From Gammaproteobacteria bacterium UBA6724 (GTDB lineage Bacteria > Pseudomonadota > Gammaproteobacteria > Pseudomonadales > Azotimanducaceae), in NCBI GenBank assembly GCA_002454165.1, contig DKIG01000017.1, forward strand, positions 1-51,859: DNA of 51,859 nt, read 5' to 3'. How positions within the stretch are numbered: position 1 is the stretch's first letter; the number at the start of each line of letters is the position of its first letter. This document shows positions 28,067 to 36,315 of the stretch, in pieces. The translations under genes and the position numbers were made by a program. Below the pieces are notes generated by a model, which was given only the letters and a program-made list of their open reading frames with translations, did not search any database and had not been told where the DNA came from.

Positions 28067-28918
28067 ATGTTATTACGATTCACGAAAATGCACGGTCTGG
28101 GCAACGATTTCGTCATGCTTGACCTCATCTCTCAGCGGCTAGGCATCCTGGATCGGGAGATGATCAGGAACCTGGCTGACCGGCGGCTGGGTATTGGCTT
28201 TGATCAACTTCTGACGGTTGAGCCACCGGGACACCCTGACCTGGATTTTCGGTACACCATATACAACGCCGATGGCTCTGCAGCAGAGCAATGCGGTAAT
28301 GGTGCCCGTTGTTTATTGAGTTTTGTACGGGCTCAGGGCCTCACCACCAAGACCCGGATCAGACTGGAAACCAGCAAGGGCGTTGTTGCCTGCCATCTGG
28401 AAGAAAACGGCGACATTACCGTCAATATGGGGCACCCGGTGCTAGAGCCGGATATGATCCCCTTTATTGCAGATCAAACCCGTCTAGATTACGAGATCAC
28501 CCTTCCACGAACTGTCTGCGGCAGCACTGAGACGATCCGGATTGCAGCAGTGAATATGGGCAACCCGCATGCAGTCATCAATGTTCAGAGTGTCAATAAG
28601 ACACCTGTGCATGAACTGGGTGGTATTATTGAGAACCATGAAAAGTTTCCAGAGCGAGTGAATGTCGGCTTTATGGAAGTGGTCACTCCTGACAAAATCA
28701 GACTTCGCGTTTTTGAACGCGGGATCGGAGAAACACCCGCATGTGGCAGTGGTGCCTGTGCTGCCGTGGTCGCAGGACGCCTGCAAGGGATGCTGAATCA
28801 GACGGTGGCTGTGGAATTGCGCGGCGGTAATCTTACTATCAACTGGGCTAGCGAAGACGCCCCCGTGATGATGACCGGACCCGTGTGCCATGTTTATGAA
28901 GGCGAATTACAAATATGA
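28067..28918 (+). CDS. dapF: Diaminopimelate epimerase
   Basis: Converts LL- to meso-diaminopimelate, needed for peptidoglycan and lysine. It has 283 residues. It starts LLRFTKMHGLGNDFVMLDLI. The two catalytic cysteines are in AAEQCGNGARCLLSFV and GIGETPACGSGACAAVVAG. It overlaps the DUF484 gene by 4 bp. Confidence 0.97.
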   Translation: MLLRFTKMHGLGNDFVMLDLISQRLGILDREMIRNLADRRLGIGFDQLLTVEPPGHPDLDFRYTIYNADGSAAEQCGNGARCLLSFVRAQGLTTKTRIRLETSKGVVACHLEENGDITVNMGHPVLEPDMIPFIADQTRLDYEITLPRTVCGSTETIRIAAVNMGNPHAVINVQSVNKTPVHELGGIIENHEKFPERVNVGFMEVVTPDKIRLRVFERGIGETPACGSGACAAVVAGRLQGMLNQTVAVELRGGNLTINWASEDAPVMMTGPVCHVYEGELQI

Positions 28919-29625
28919 AAAAAGATCTGACCGAAGACGATGTTGCTGCTTTTCTTGAAAGTCATCCTGATTTTTTCAAACATCGGGACAGTCTATTGCT
29001 AAAACTTAAACTACCCCACGGTAAAAAAGGCACCGTCTCCTTGATTGAAAAACAACTAGCCATACTGCGTGAAAAACATCAAATCACAAACGAAAAACTC
29101 AACACCCTGTTCGGTTTTGCCGAACGCAACGAGGAGATTCTCAACAAATGCAGGAAACTGGCACTCAATTTGATTGCCGCCGATAACCGTGAAGAATTTC
29201 TTGAAGCAATGGCAAAGAGCTTCACACAGGATTTCAAATGCCAAGCCTACAGTCTCATCATATTTGATGATGCAGCATCGGTAGCAGATCTGCCAAAAAC
29301 AGCCCCTTACCACTTCATATTCCGGGTGACAACAAAAGCCGCAGGGAAGCATGCCGCCGCATTGATCAAAACCGGGACCCCAGTGCTTGGACCCCTCCGC
29401 CCAGCGGAGCGGGATTTTCTGTTCCGCGAGAAGGGCAAAAAGGTCAAATCTGCCGTGGTACTGCCTGTCAATGCCGCCGATGATAAAGAACACAAACAAA
29501 TCGCTATGCTGGCGATTGGTAGCGAAGACACAAATTATTTTGACACCAACATGGACACCAACTTCCTGGGCCTAGTGGCAGACACACTGGGGCGGCTGAT
29601 ACCGAAACATCTACCTACCGAATGA
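28915..29625 (+). CDS. DUF484 family protein
   Basis: A 236-residue cytoplasmic protein of unknown function. The N-terminus (LTEDDVAAFLESHPDFFKHR) is the DUF484 hallmark; a helical segment (VSLIEKQLAILREKHQ) and a GAF-like C-terminal part (VLPVNAADDKEHKQIAMLAI; FLGLVADTLGRLI) follow. It sits between dapF (4-bp overlap) and xerC (14 bp), as in many gammaproteobacteria. Confidence 0.9.
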   Translation: MKKDLTEDDVAAFLESHPDFFKHRDSLLLKLKLPHGKKGTVSLIEKQLAILREKHQITNEKLNTLFGFAERNEEILNKCRKLALNLIAADNREEFLEAMAKSFTQDFKCQAYSLIIFDDAASVADLPKTAPYHFIFRVTTKAAGKHAAALIKTGTPVLGPLRPAERDFLFREKGKKVKSAVVLPVNAADDKEHKQIAMLAIGSEDTNYFDTNMDTNFLGLVADTLGRLIPKHLPTE

Positions 29626-29639
29626 GGTAAAGCATCGGC

Positions 29640-30581
29640 ATGACCAGCGAAGGACTCCTACTCACCGCTATTGATGCTTTCCTTATCCATTTGTCCGACG
29701 AACGGCAACTGTCCCCACATTCCATAAAAGCCTATCGCCGCGATTTGACGACACTAGTTGATTTTCTTGATTTCCGGGGTATAGATAAATGGCAAAATGT
29801 TGCAGCCCATGACCTGAGAGATTTCATTTCCACGGGACACCAGCAGGGGTTATCTGGACGCACCCTGCAAAGACAATTGTCAGCAAGCCGTACTCTGTTT
29901 CACTACCTGAACCGGGAAGGGACGGTCATGACCAACCCCGCACTGGAATTCTCCGCGCCCAGGTCCAACACTGGTTTACCCATAACCATTGACACGGACC
30001 AAATCGCAAGATTAATGGATATCAACACCAACCACTGGCACGGTATCCGCGACAAGGCAATGCTGGAACTGTTTTATTCCTCTGGTTTGCGATTGTCAGA
30101 ATTGGTTGGCGCAGATGTTCAGGATCTTAACTTTGACGACCAGATGATAAAGGTGCGGGGGAAGGGTAATAAGGAGAGAATTCTACCGGTTGGCTCAAAG
30201 GCGGTGACTGCCTTGAGAAACTGGCTAAAGGTGCGCGCCAATTCTCCGCAAGGTAGCCTCAGATCTGAAGCCCTGTTCCTTAGCGAAAGAGGTCACAGGA
30301 TCAGTCCAAGAAATGTTCAAGACAGGGTACGCCGCTGGTGCAAAAGTATCGGTCTCCCAGCCAGGGTGCATCCGCACACACTGCGGCACTCCTTCGCCAG
30401 CCACCTGCTGGAATCCAGCCAAGACCTGCGCGCTATACAGGAACTTCTCGGTCATGCAAATATCTCCACGACTCAAATCTACACGCATCTGGATTTTCAA
30501 CATCTCGCTAAGGTTTACGACAAGAGCCATCCGAGAGCACAAAAGCGAAAAAACAACCAGGGAGCGATTAAAGGGGAATGA
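29640..30581 (+). CDS. xerC: Tyrosine recombinase XerC
   Basis: Resolves chromosome dimers at dif with XerD. It has 313 residues. The N-terminal SAM-like domain has FLIHLSDERQLSPHSIKAYR and GRTLQRQLSASRTLFHYLNR. The catalytic set is complete: Arg in FYSSGLRLSELVGADV, Lys in VRGKGNKERILPVG, HPHTLRHSFASHLLE (H-x-x-R), ELLGHANISTTQIYTHLD (His and Tyr). Position between DUF484 and a HAD hydrolase supports XerC rather than a phage integrase. Confidence 0.96.
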   Translation: MTSEGLLLTAIDAFLIHLSDERQLSPHSIKAYRRDLTTLVDFLDFRGIDKWQNVAAHDLRDFISTGHQQGLSGRTLQRQLSASRTLFHYLNREGTVMTNPALEFSAPRSNTGLPITIDTDQIARLMDINTNHWHGIRDKAMLELFYSSGLRLSELVGADVQDLNFDDQMIKVRGKGNKERILPVGSKAVTALRNWLKVRANSPQGSLRSEALFLSERGHRISPRNVQDRVRRWCKSIGLPARVHPHTLRHSFASHLLESSQDLRAIQELLGHANISTTQIYTHLDFQHLAKVYDKSHPRAQKRKNNQGAIKGE

Positions 30582-30620
30582 TGCAGCACGACGGCACGAA
30601 AGGCTTGTGATAGCGCGCTG

Positions 30621-31322
30621 ATGATAAAGACAGTCGCTTTTGATCTGGATGATACCCTCTGGGATCTCCGCCCCGTCATCATGCGCGCCGAGGAAAAGTT
30701 AGGCAACTGGCTTAAAGCCAAGACGCCAAGCCTGAGGCATGACCCCAACACCATGCGTAGCATCCGGGACAAACTTATTTCCCAAGAGCCTTCTCTTGCC
30801 CATCGCCTGACCGAACTGCGTCGCCAGGGTATTGAATGCGCCATGTTACAGAACGAGATCCCGAAGGATGAAGCACACCGCCTCTCCCATGCAGCCATGG
30901 AGGTGTTTCTTGCGGCACGGAATGAGATAGAGTTTTTCGATGGCGCTCTGGCAGCGATTGCCAGCATCGCCCAGAGATATCAACTCGGCGCACTGACAAA
31001 TGGGAATGCAGACATTGATCGGTTAGGTCTGGGGCAGCATTTCAGTTTTGCATTTTCAGCAGAAGAAGTCGGTGCACCGAAGCCCGCACCCGACCTCTTC
31101 CATGCCGCGCTTGCCCACACTGGATGTCAACCGTCCGAAATGGTCTATGTGGGCGACGACCCGATAAAGGATATTGATCCAGCCAACAGATTGGGGCTAC
31201 ATACGGTCTGGCTAAAAAACGAGCAGCGCGCCACCGCTGGAGAAACCTCACCGGACCGGACTATCAACAAGATCATTGAATTGCCAGATGCCCTGCTGGA
31301 CCTGGACTCATCCTGTATCTAG
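30621..31322 (+). CDS. HAD-family hydrolase, YigB-like
   Basis: A 233-residue haloacid-dehalogenase fold phosphatase. Motif I is VAFDLDDTLWDL, motif II LGALTNGNAD, motif III/IV GAPKPAPDLF and VYVGDDPIKDIDPANR. E. coli YigB, in the same place after xerC, dephosphorylates FMN; that substrate is inferred here. It converges with thrC, with only 7 bp between stop codons. Confidence 0.9.
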   Translation: MIKTVAFDLDDTLWDLRPVIMRAEEKLGNWLKAKTPSLRHDPNTMRSIRDKLISQEPSLAHRLTELRRQGIECAMLQNEIPKDEAHRLSHAAMEVFLAARNEIEFFDGALAAIASIAQRYQLGALTNGNADIDRLGLGQHFSFAFSAEEVGAPKPAPDLFHAALAHTGCQPSEMVYVGDDPIKDIDPANRLGLHTVWLKNEQRATAGETSPDRTINKIIELPDALLDLDSSCI

Positions 31323-31329
31323 GTGCCGA

Positions 31330-32697
31330 TTATTGATTACAGGTAGCGATAAACGCTTTCACCGCATCAACTTCTGCTTTCAAAACAGTCTTTCTCGTCG
31401 GCATATTCCGCAACTGCTCCAGTGTATCCTGGACCAGGGTCTCCTCAGGGAGTGCTCTAGTCATCGCCTCTTCAAACTTTGCTGGATGCGCAGTTGACAG
31501 ACAGACAAGTGGCTGGGCAGGGTTGCGAAGTTGCTTTCCGACATGAACACCGACAGCCGTGTGCGGGTCCATAATGTAACCCGTCGCATCATGGACATGC
31601 CGTATCATGTCAATGGATTCATCATCAGTGGCACTGCCAGAAGCAAAAACATCGTCAAAGGTTTTGGTGTTGAAATTGATGCTGGCACTACCTGTCCTGG
31701 TAAATGACGACATAAACTTCTTCACTTTCTCGGTGTTACTAGCAAACTGGAAGTAAAGATAACGCTCAAAATTACTTGCAACCTGTATGTCCATCGCCGG
31801 GCTATGGCTGAAATGAACCTCGCCTCGCTTGTAACGGCCCGTCGTGAAGAAGCGATGCAATATATCGTTCTGATTCGTCGCCAGGATAAACCTGCTAATC
31901 GGTAACCCCATGGCTCTAGCGATGTAACCAGCAAATATGTTGCCAAAGTTCCCGGTGGGTACGGCAACCTCAAACTTCTCCGGTGCGCCCAGTTGTGCAT
32001 AGATGAAAAAGTAATACACCACCTGAGCAAGAATCCTCGCCCAGTTGACTGAGTTAACCGCGCCGAGATTATATTTTTGCTTGAATTCAAGATCGGAAAA
32101 TATTGATTTTAGAATTGATTGACAGTCATCAAAACTGCCCTCTATCCCAATATTCCAAACATTATCGCTGAGTAGGCTAGTCATCTGCTTTTCCTGAAGG
32201 CTACTGGTACGCCCTTCGGGAAACATGACAAAAATGTTGATCTCTGGCTGCCCCTGCACAGATGCGATTGCCGCGCTACCCGTGTCGCCACTGGTCGCCG
32301 CAAGTATATTCAACCGCGTCTCCTGGGGAATATACGCAAACACATTGCCCAGAAATTGCAGGGCAAGATCCTTAAAAGACAGGGTGGGCCCATGGAATAA
32401 TTCAAGCAGATGAATGTCACCAACCTGCACCAGAGGTGTCACTAGCGGGTCATCAAAAGTCTCATAACTCTTTTCAATCAAAGAACGAAGAATGTCCTCG
32501 GGAATATCATCAATGAACAGCCGCATGATTTCGAAGGCAAGTGCCGGGTAGGACAAACCCTGATAGCGGGGCAGTGCATCCTTAACATTCGGGATGGCGA
32601 CAGGGACGAGGAGACCCCCATCCGAGCCAACGCCCATCATAACGGCATCGCAAAATGGCATCTCGCTGACGCCGCCGCGGGTACTCACATATCGCAT
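31330..32697 (-). CDS. thrC: Threonine synthase
   Basis: PLP enzyme that turns O-phosphohomoserine into threonine. About 455 residues from the ATG at 32697 (MRYVSTRGGVSEMPFCDAV); a TTG five codons upstream is possible. The PLP lysine is in GPTLSFKDLALQFLG; AATSGDTGSAAIASV and VPTGNFGNIFAGYIARAMG bind the phosphate and cofactor. It follows the PII gene by about 20 bp on the same strand, a place usually taken by amtB. thrB lies some 11 kb away. Confidence 0.95.
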   Translation of the reverse strand: MRYVSTRGGVSEMPFCDAVMMGVGSDGGLLVPVAIPNVKDALPRYQGLSYPALAFEIMRLFIDDIPEDILRSLIEKSYETFDDPLVTPLVQVGDIHLLELFHGPTLSFKDLALQFLGNVFAYIPQETRLNILAATSGDTGSAAIASVQGQPEINIFVMFPEGRTSSLQEKQMTSLLSDNVWNIGIEGSFDDCQSILKSIFSDLEFKQKYNLGAVNSVNWARILAQVVYYFFIYAQLGAPEKFEVAVPTGNFGNIFAGYIARAMGLPISRFILATNQNDILHRFFTTGRYKRGEVHFSHSPAMDIQVASNFERYLYFQFASNTEKVKKFMSSFTRTGSASINFNTKTFDDVFASGSATDDESIDMIRHVHDATGYIMDPHTAVGVHVGKQLRNPAQPLVCLSTAHPAKFEEAMTRALPEETLVQDTLEQLRNMPTRKTVLKAEVDAVKAFIATCNQ

Positions 32698-32716
32698 ACA
32701 GGTTTGATGCAAGCAG

Positions 32717-33055
32717 TTAGACAGCCTCGGAACCTACCTCACCGGTCCTGATGCGGACTACATCGTCCAGACCAGTAACGAAGATCTTTCCGTCTCCGAC
32801 CTTCCCGGTGTTGGCGGCATTGATAATTGCCTCAATCACGGTTTCAAGATGCTCGTCCGCTATGGCAACCTCCAGTTTTATCTTGGGGAGAAAATCAACC
32901 ACATACTCAGCCCCGCGATAAAGTTCCGTGTGTCCCTTCTGCCTACCAAAACCCTTCACTTCCGTGACTGTCATGCCCTGCACAGATAATTCTGACAGTG
33001 CTTCTCTAACATCATCCAATTTGAATGGTTTAATTATTGCTGTGACTAGCTTCAT
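32717..33055 (-). CDS. PII nitrogen regulatory protein (GlnB/GlnK)
   Basis: A 112-residue trimeric signal protein that reports glutamine, 2-oxoglutarate and ATP/ADP. The uridylylated T-loop tyrosine is in GHTELYRGAEYVVDFLPK, and the C-terminal KIFVTGLDDVVRIRTGEVG is the second PII signature. GlnB and GlnK cannot be separated by sequence alone. A TorF-type porin gene with a probable sigma-54 promoter lies upstream on the same strand, which points to nitrogen control as for glnK, but no amtB is present. Confidence 0.95.
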   Translation of the reverse strand: MKLVTAIIKPFKLDDVREALSELSVQGMTVTEVKGFGRQKGHTELYRGAEYVVDFLPKIKLEVAIADEHLETVIEAIINAANTGKVGDGKIFVTGLDDVVRIRTGEVGSEAV

Positions 33056-33100
33056 TCAGTTTCTCCTTGTTATGGAAAATCGTAAAGCATTGCATCAATG

Positions 33101-33156
33101 GTTTACGGCTATTTGTTTACGACCATCTGTTTACGACTATTTGTTTACGAGCATCG
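33101..33156. repeat. Tandem repeat, four 14-bp units in the PII leader
   Basis: Four 14-bp units of consensus GTTTACGRCYATYT (33101-33114, 33115-33128, 33129-33142, 33143-33156) fill half the gap between the porin and PII genes. The unit length is about 1.3 helical turns. It could be a slipped-strand expansion or a protein-binding array; no hairpin is obvious. Confidence 0.9.
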
Positions 33157-33170
33157 GCAATGTAACGAAT

Positions 33171-33869
33171 TTACAGGCTTTTGGACAGTCCGAACACAAC
33201 TCTTGCTACACATGTATCATCGGGACCACCAAAGCAATCCTGACCTGACAAGTCTGTGTCATGCAAGAACAATGAAACGCCAATGCCCTCAATGCTACGC
33301 GAAATGCCTATGGAGTAATCAACATAATCAGGCGTCCCGAACTGAGCATTGTCATCTATAGATTGATTTCCGTAGTGCAGACTCAGGGTAACCTCTTTCG
33401 GCAAACTCACTTCATAGTCAAGGCTGGTGTATAACGCCTTATCCGACTCAGCAAAGAAGTCGCTGGAATAGGCAAACCCAAGGGTAAAGCCCTTGAAAGA
33501 AAGGCTGGTATAGAGTTCGTTGAAGCTACTCTCAGGGGCATCACCCTGGGCATCATCAGGATATTCGTAACGCAACAAGCCTATGTCGTATTCCACCTCT
33601 TCGGTAAAACTTCCCCCATATCCGACATAGAAGTCAATTTCTATTGACCCGTCAAAGTCCACATTGGATGCCCAGACACCCGCATACAGACCAGACTCTC
33701 CTGCGACATCAAAACCGCCCTGAATCGTCGCCTCCTCGTCAGTCTGGGAAATGCCCCGATACACATAATCCGATGCCAGGGTAAGATTACTGCTTACTTC
33801 AGTTGCCAGCGTTAACATGCCGCTTGGCAACAAGCTACAAAACAACATCATCCTGTATAACTTCTTCAT
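33171..33869 (-). CDS. TorF-family putative porin (beta-barrel outer-membrane protein)
   Basis: About 232 residues. A signal peptide (MKKLYRMMLFCSLLPSGMLT) is followed by NLTLASDYVYRGISQTDEEA, IQGGFDVAGESGLYAGVWAS and repeated amphipathic beta strands ending in a C-terminal hydrophobic strand, all typical of the TorF/gcw_chp family. Function is poorly known; these genes often precede glnK-amtB. The ATG at 33869 has GGAGA upstream; an in-frame codon at 33923 is less likely. Confidence 0.85.
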   Translation of the reverse strand: MKKLYRMMLFCSLLPSGMLTLATEVSSNLTLASDYVYRGISQTDEEATIQGGFDVAGESGLYAGVWASNVDFDGSIEIDFYVGYGGSFTEEVEYDIGLLRYEYPDDAQGDAPESSFNELYTSLSFKGFTLGFAYSSDFFAESDKALYTSLDYEVSLPKEVTLSLHYGNQSIDDNAQFGTPDYVDYSIGISRSIEGIGVSLFLHDTDLSGQDCFGGPDDTCVARVVFGLSKSL

Positions 33870-33929
33870 TTTGTCGTCTCCGTATGAAAGATAGGGTCCA
33901 CCCCAACCAAAAGCATCAACCATGTCAAA

Positions 33930-33945
33930 GCATTGATTGTGCCAA
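33930..33945 (-). promoter_or_regulatory. Sigma-54 promoter upstream of the TorF porin and PII genes
   Basis: On the minus strand the site reads TTGGCAC-N5-ATGC, one mismatch from the sigma-54 consensus TTGGCAC-N5-TTGC, with the GG and GC dinucleotides at the required spacing. Transcription would begin near 33918, about 50 nt before the porin ATG. This fits NtrC control of a PII gene; no NtrC site was searched for. Confidence 0.65.
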
Positions 33946-34167
33946 TTAAATAAAAATCTTATAAAACAACTAGTTAGAAAATAGCAGCGGGTTCATGCCG
34001 ACACTAGGCACCATTTCGGTGCAGTTCTGGGTAGCGTCTGGCGCAGATTTCGGCAGAAACGCAAGTGTAACCCCACCAATGTCGGACAGGATATAGGGGT
34101 TAGTGCCTACAGGGAAAGGCGCAAAACACCCGCAGCTCCGCACAATATGCTCGTTCAAAATACCCCC

Positions 34168-35718
34168 ATGACCGTGGGAACAACATATTCCAGCGGCGAG
34201 GTGGGCATAGACGCACCCATTGTGACTGTTGAGGCAAAAATCACCAGCGGCCTGCCCAGGGTGCTGATAGTGGGGCTGCCGGAAACAGCGGTGAGGGAAA
34301 GCAAAGACCGGGTGAAGGCGGCGATCACTAGTAGCGGTTTCACCTTCCCATCTGCCCGCGTCACAGTCAATCTCGCGCCAGCAGACCTGCCCAAAACCAG
34401 TGGCCGTTATGATCTGGCTATTGCGCTCGCCATTATCGCCGCATCCGGTGTCATACCGAACACACAACTGGATGAATACGAATTTCTTGGTGAATTGTCG
34501 CTGACCGGAAGAGTTAGGTCTGTCCGAGGCGTGCTACCAGCAGCACTGAGAGACGCGCGCAGAAAAAACCGGGCATCTCGAAAGTTACACACCCTCATCG
34601 TACCCCCGGATAACGGCATAGAGGCAGCCCTGTCGGAGTCACGAGAAGTTCTTGTAGCACCAAGCCTGAAGAAGGTGGTCGCCCATCTCACCGGACAAGA
34701 GTGTCTAAGCAACCCACCACAGGTGATACCCCAAAAACCTGTTACAAACCACTCCAGATTGAGTGATGTCAAGGGGCAGGAGGTCGCCAAACGCGCCCTC
34801 ACCATCGCCGCTGGCGGTGGTCATAATCTGCTGATGATTGGTCCACCGGGCACCGGCAAGACGATGTTGGCAAGCCGCCTGGCAACCATCATACCGCCGA
34901 TGACATTTATCGAGTCGCTAGAAGTTGCGTCTGTTGTGTCCGTATCAAAACAGTCATTCAATCATGACACCTGGGGACAGCGTCCCTTTCGTGCCCCACA
35001 TCACACGGCATCTTCGGTCGCCATAGTGGGCGGTAGCAACCCGCCAAAACCCGGTGAAATATCCCTCGCACATCACGGTGTCCTTTTTCTTGACGAACTA
35101 CCGGAATTCTCAAGACAGGTGCTGGAAGTATTGCGAGAGCCACTGGAATCGGGCGAGATCTGGATCAGCCGGGCAAACCATCAGGTTCGATACCCCGCAG
35201 AGTTCCAACTGATTGCAGCCATGAATCCTTGCCCCTGTGGTTACTATGGCGACAACCGGCATCAATGCGAATGTTCCCTGGACAGGATTCAACGGTACCG
35301 CAGCAAAATATCTGGGCCCCTCCTTGACCGGATAGATATTCATGTTGAAGTGCTACCACTGCCGCTCGGCACCTTGTCAGGAACAGCCAAAACACCGGAC
35401 GGGGAGGACATGAGCGCAAACGAAAAGGACGCACATATCCACCAACTTGTTCTGCGGGCGCGCCAAACCATGCTTGACCGTCAGGGTTGTTTGAATGCCA
35501 GGCTGGACGCTAAGGCAATGGAGACCTGGTGCCCGCTGGAGCAAAAGCTCAGCATATTTCTGGACAAGGCTGTCACCAGCCTCGGGATTTCTGCCAGGGG
35601 TTATTACAAGATCCTTCGAATTGCACGCACCATTGCAGACCTATCCGGTGAAGAACAAATCAAATCCAATCACCTGTCCGAAGCACTTGGCTTCAGACGC
35701 CTGGATAGAAAGAAATGA
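34168..35718 (+). CDS. comM: YifB/ComM-family Mg-chelatase-like AAA+ ATPase
   Basis: About 516 residues. The N-terminal ChlI-like domain has VTVEAKITSGLPRVLIVGLP and VTVNLAPADLPKTSGRYDLA; the AAA+ core has Walker A MIGPPGTGKTMLASRL, VLFLDELPEF, and the zinc-like AAMNPCPCGYYGD segment; a C-terminal domain (SARGYYKILRIARTIADL) follows. ComM is a hexameric branch-migration helicase that helps integrate DNA in natural transformation. The ATG at 34168 begins at the conserved N-terminus; the ATG at 34147 is an alternative. It diverges from the porin gene. Confidence 0.93.
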   Translation: MTVGTTYSSGEVGIDAPIVTVEAKITSGLPRVLIVGLPETAVRESKDRVKAAITSSGFTFPSARVTVNLAPADLPKTSGRYDLAIALAIIAASGVIPNTQLDEYEFLGELSLTGRVRSVRGVLPAALRDARRKNRASRKLHTLIVPPDNGIEAALSESREVLVAPSLKKVVAHLTGQECLSNPPQVIPQKPVTNHSRLSDVKGQEVAKRALTIAAGGGHNLLMIGPPGTGKTMLASRLATIIPPMTFIESLEVASVVSVSKQSFNHDTWGQRPFRAPHHTASSVAIVGGSNPPKPGEISLAHHGVLFLDELPEFSRQVLEVLREPLESGEIWISRANHQVRYPAEFQLIAAMNPCPCGYYGDNRHQCECSLDRIQRYRSKISGPLLDRIDIHVEVLPLPLGTLSGTAKTPDGEDMSANEKDAHIHQLVLRARQTMLDRQGCLNARLDAKAMETWCPLEQKLSIFLDKAVTSLGISARGYYKILRIARTIADLSGEEQIKSNHLSEALGFRRLDRKK

Positions 35719-35764
35719 GAGTAGGTCCGAACGGAATAACAAGTGTGTGGTGATGGAGGAGCCT

Positions 35765-36220
35765 CTACTTGGCGGCATCAACCATATAATCCACCAGCGC
35801 TTTCAGGTCCTCATCGGAGCAGGCAAAACACATCCCCTTGGCAGGCATGGCAGGTGGTACCCCGTTAATCGCGCTATTGTACAGCTGAGCCATACCTTTG
35901 GCGATTCTGGGTGTCCAATCTGCCAGTTCAGCGAATTTCGGCGCCCCAGCGACACCCGCATTGTGGCAGGTCGCACAGGTTTGATTGTAATTCGTTTCTA
36001 CTCCAGCGCCGGCTGAGGCAACTGAACCGACTCTTGCGACAAGGGCACAATCCTTACCTTCAACACAGACTGTGCCGACCTTCTTGATGCGTTCCGCTAT
36101 CTCGTCTTCAAGACTGGCCGAGACAGAACCTGGCAAGATGAAGGCGATGCAGACGCCTGCCATCAGAAGGTCTTTGCCAGACACCATGCTACGCAGTGCT
36201 TTATACGGAGTTTTATTCAA
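35765..36220 (-). CDS. Cytochrome c5 family protein
   Basis: A periplasmic mono-heme electron carrier, about 151 residues. A membrane leader (LLMAGVCIAFILPGSVSAS) precedes the heme motif CATCHNAG and the c5 hallmark PAKGMCFACSDEDLKALVDY with its extra cysteine pair and axial-methionine region. The start is a TTG at 36220 with GGAAGAG 6 nt upstream; a TTG at 36235 and an ATG at 36187 are alternatives. Convergent with comM. Confidence 0.88.
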   Translation of the reverse strand: MNKTPYKALRSMVSGKDLLMAGVCIAFILPGSVSASLEDEIAERIKKVGTVCVEGKDCALVARVGSVASAGAGVETNYNQTCATCHNAGVAGAPKFAELADWTPRIAKGMAQLYNSAINGVPPAMPAKGMCFACSDEDLKALVDYMVDAAK

Positions 36221-36315
36221 AGTTATCTCTTCCAATAAGGCGCACCATTATACCCAAGCCATTTTTGAACACTAGGGAGAGTCGTGTCCAATGGGCTACC
36301 CTCATCTAAGCGCTC

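Noticed and set aside
29640..30581. A second mobile-element integrase
   Set aside because: The complete tyrosine recombinase sits in the conserved dapF-DUF484-xerC-yigB order and is XerC.
33970..34467. 165-codon minus-strand frame upstream of comM
   Set aside because: Mostly antisense to comM, no recognisable motif, and it would cross the divergent promoter region.
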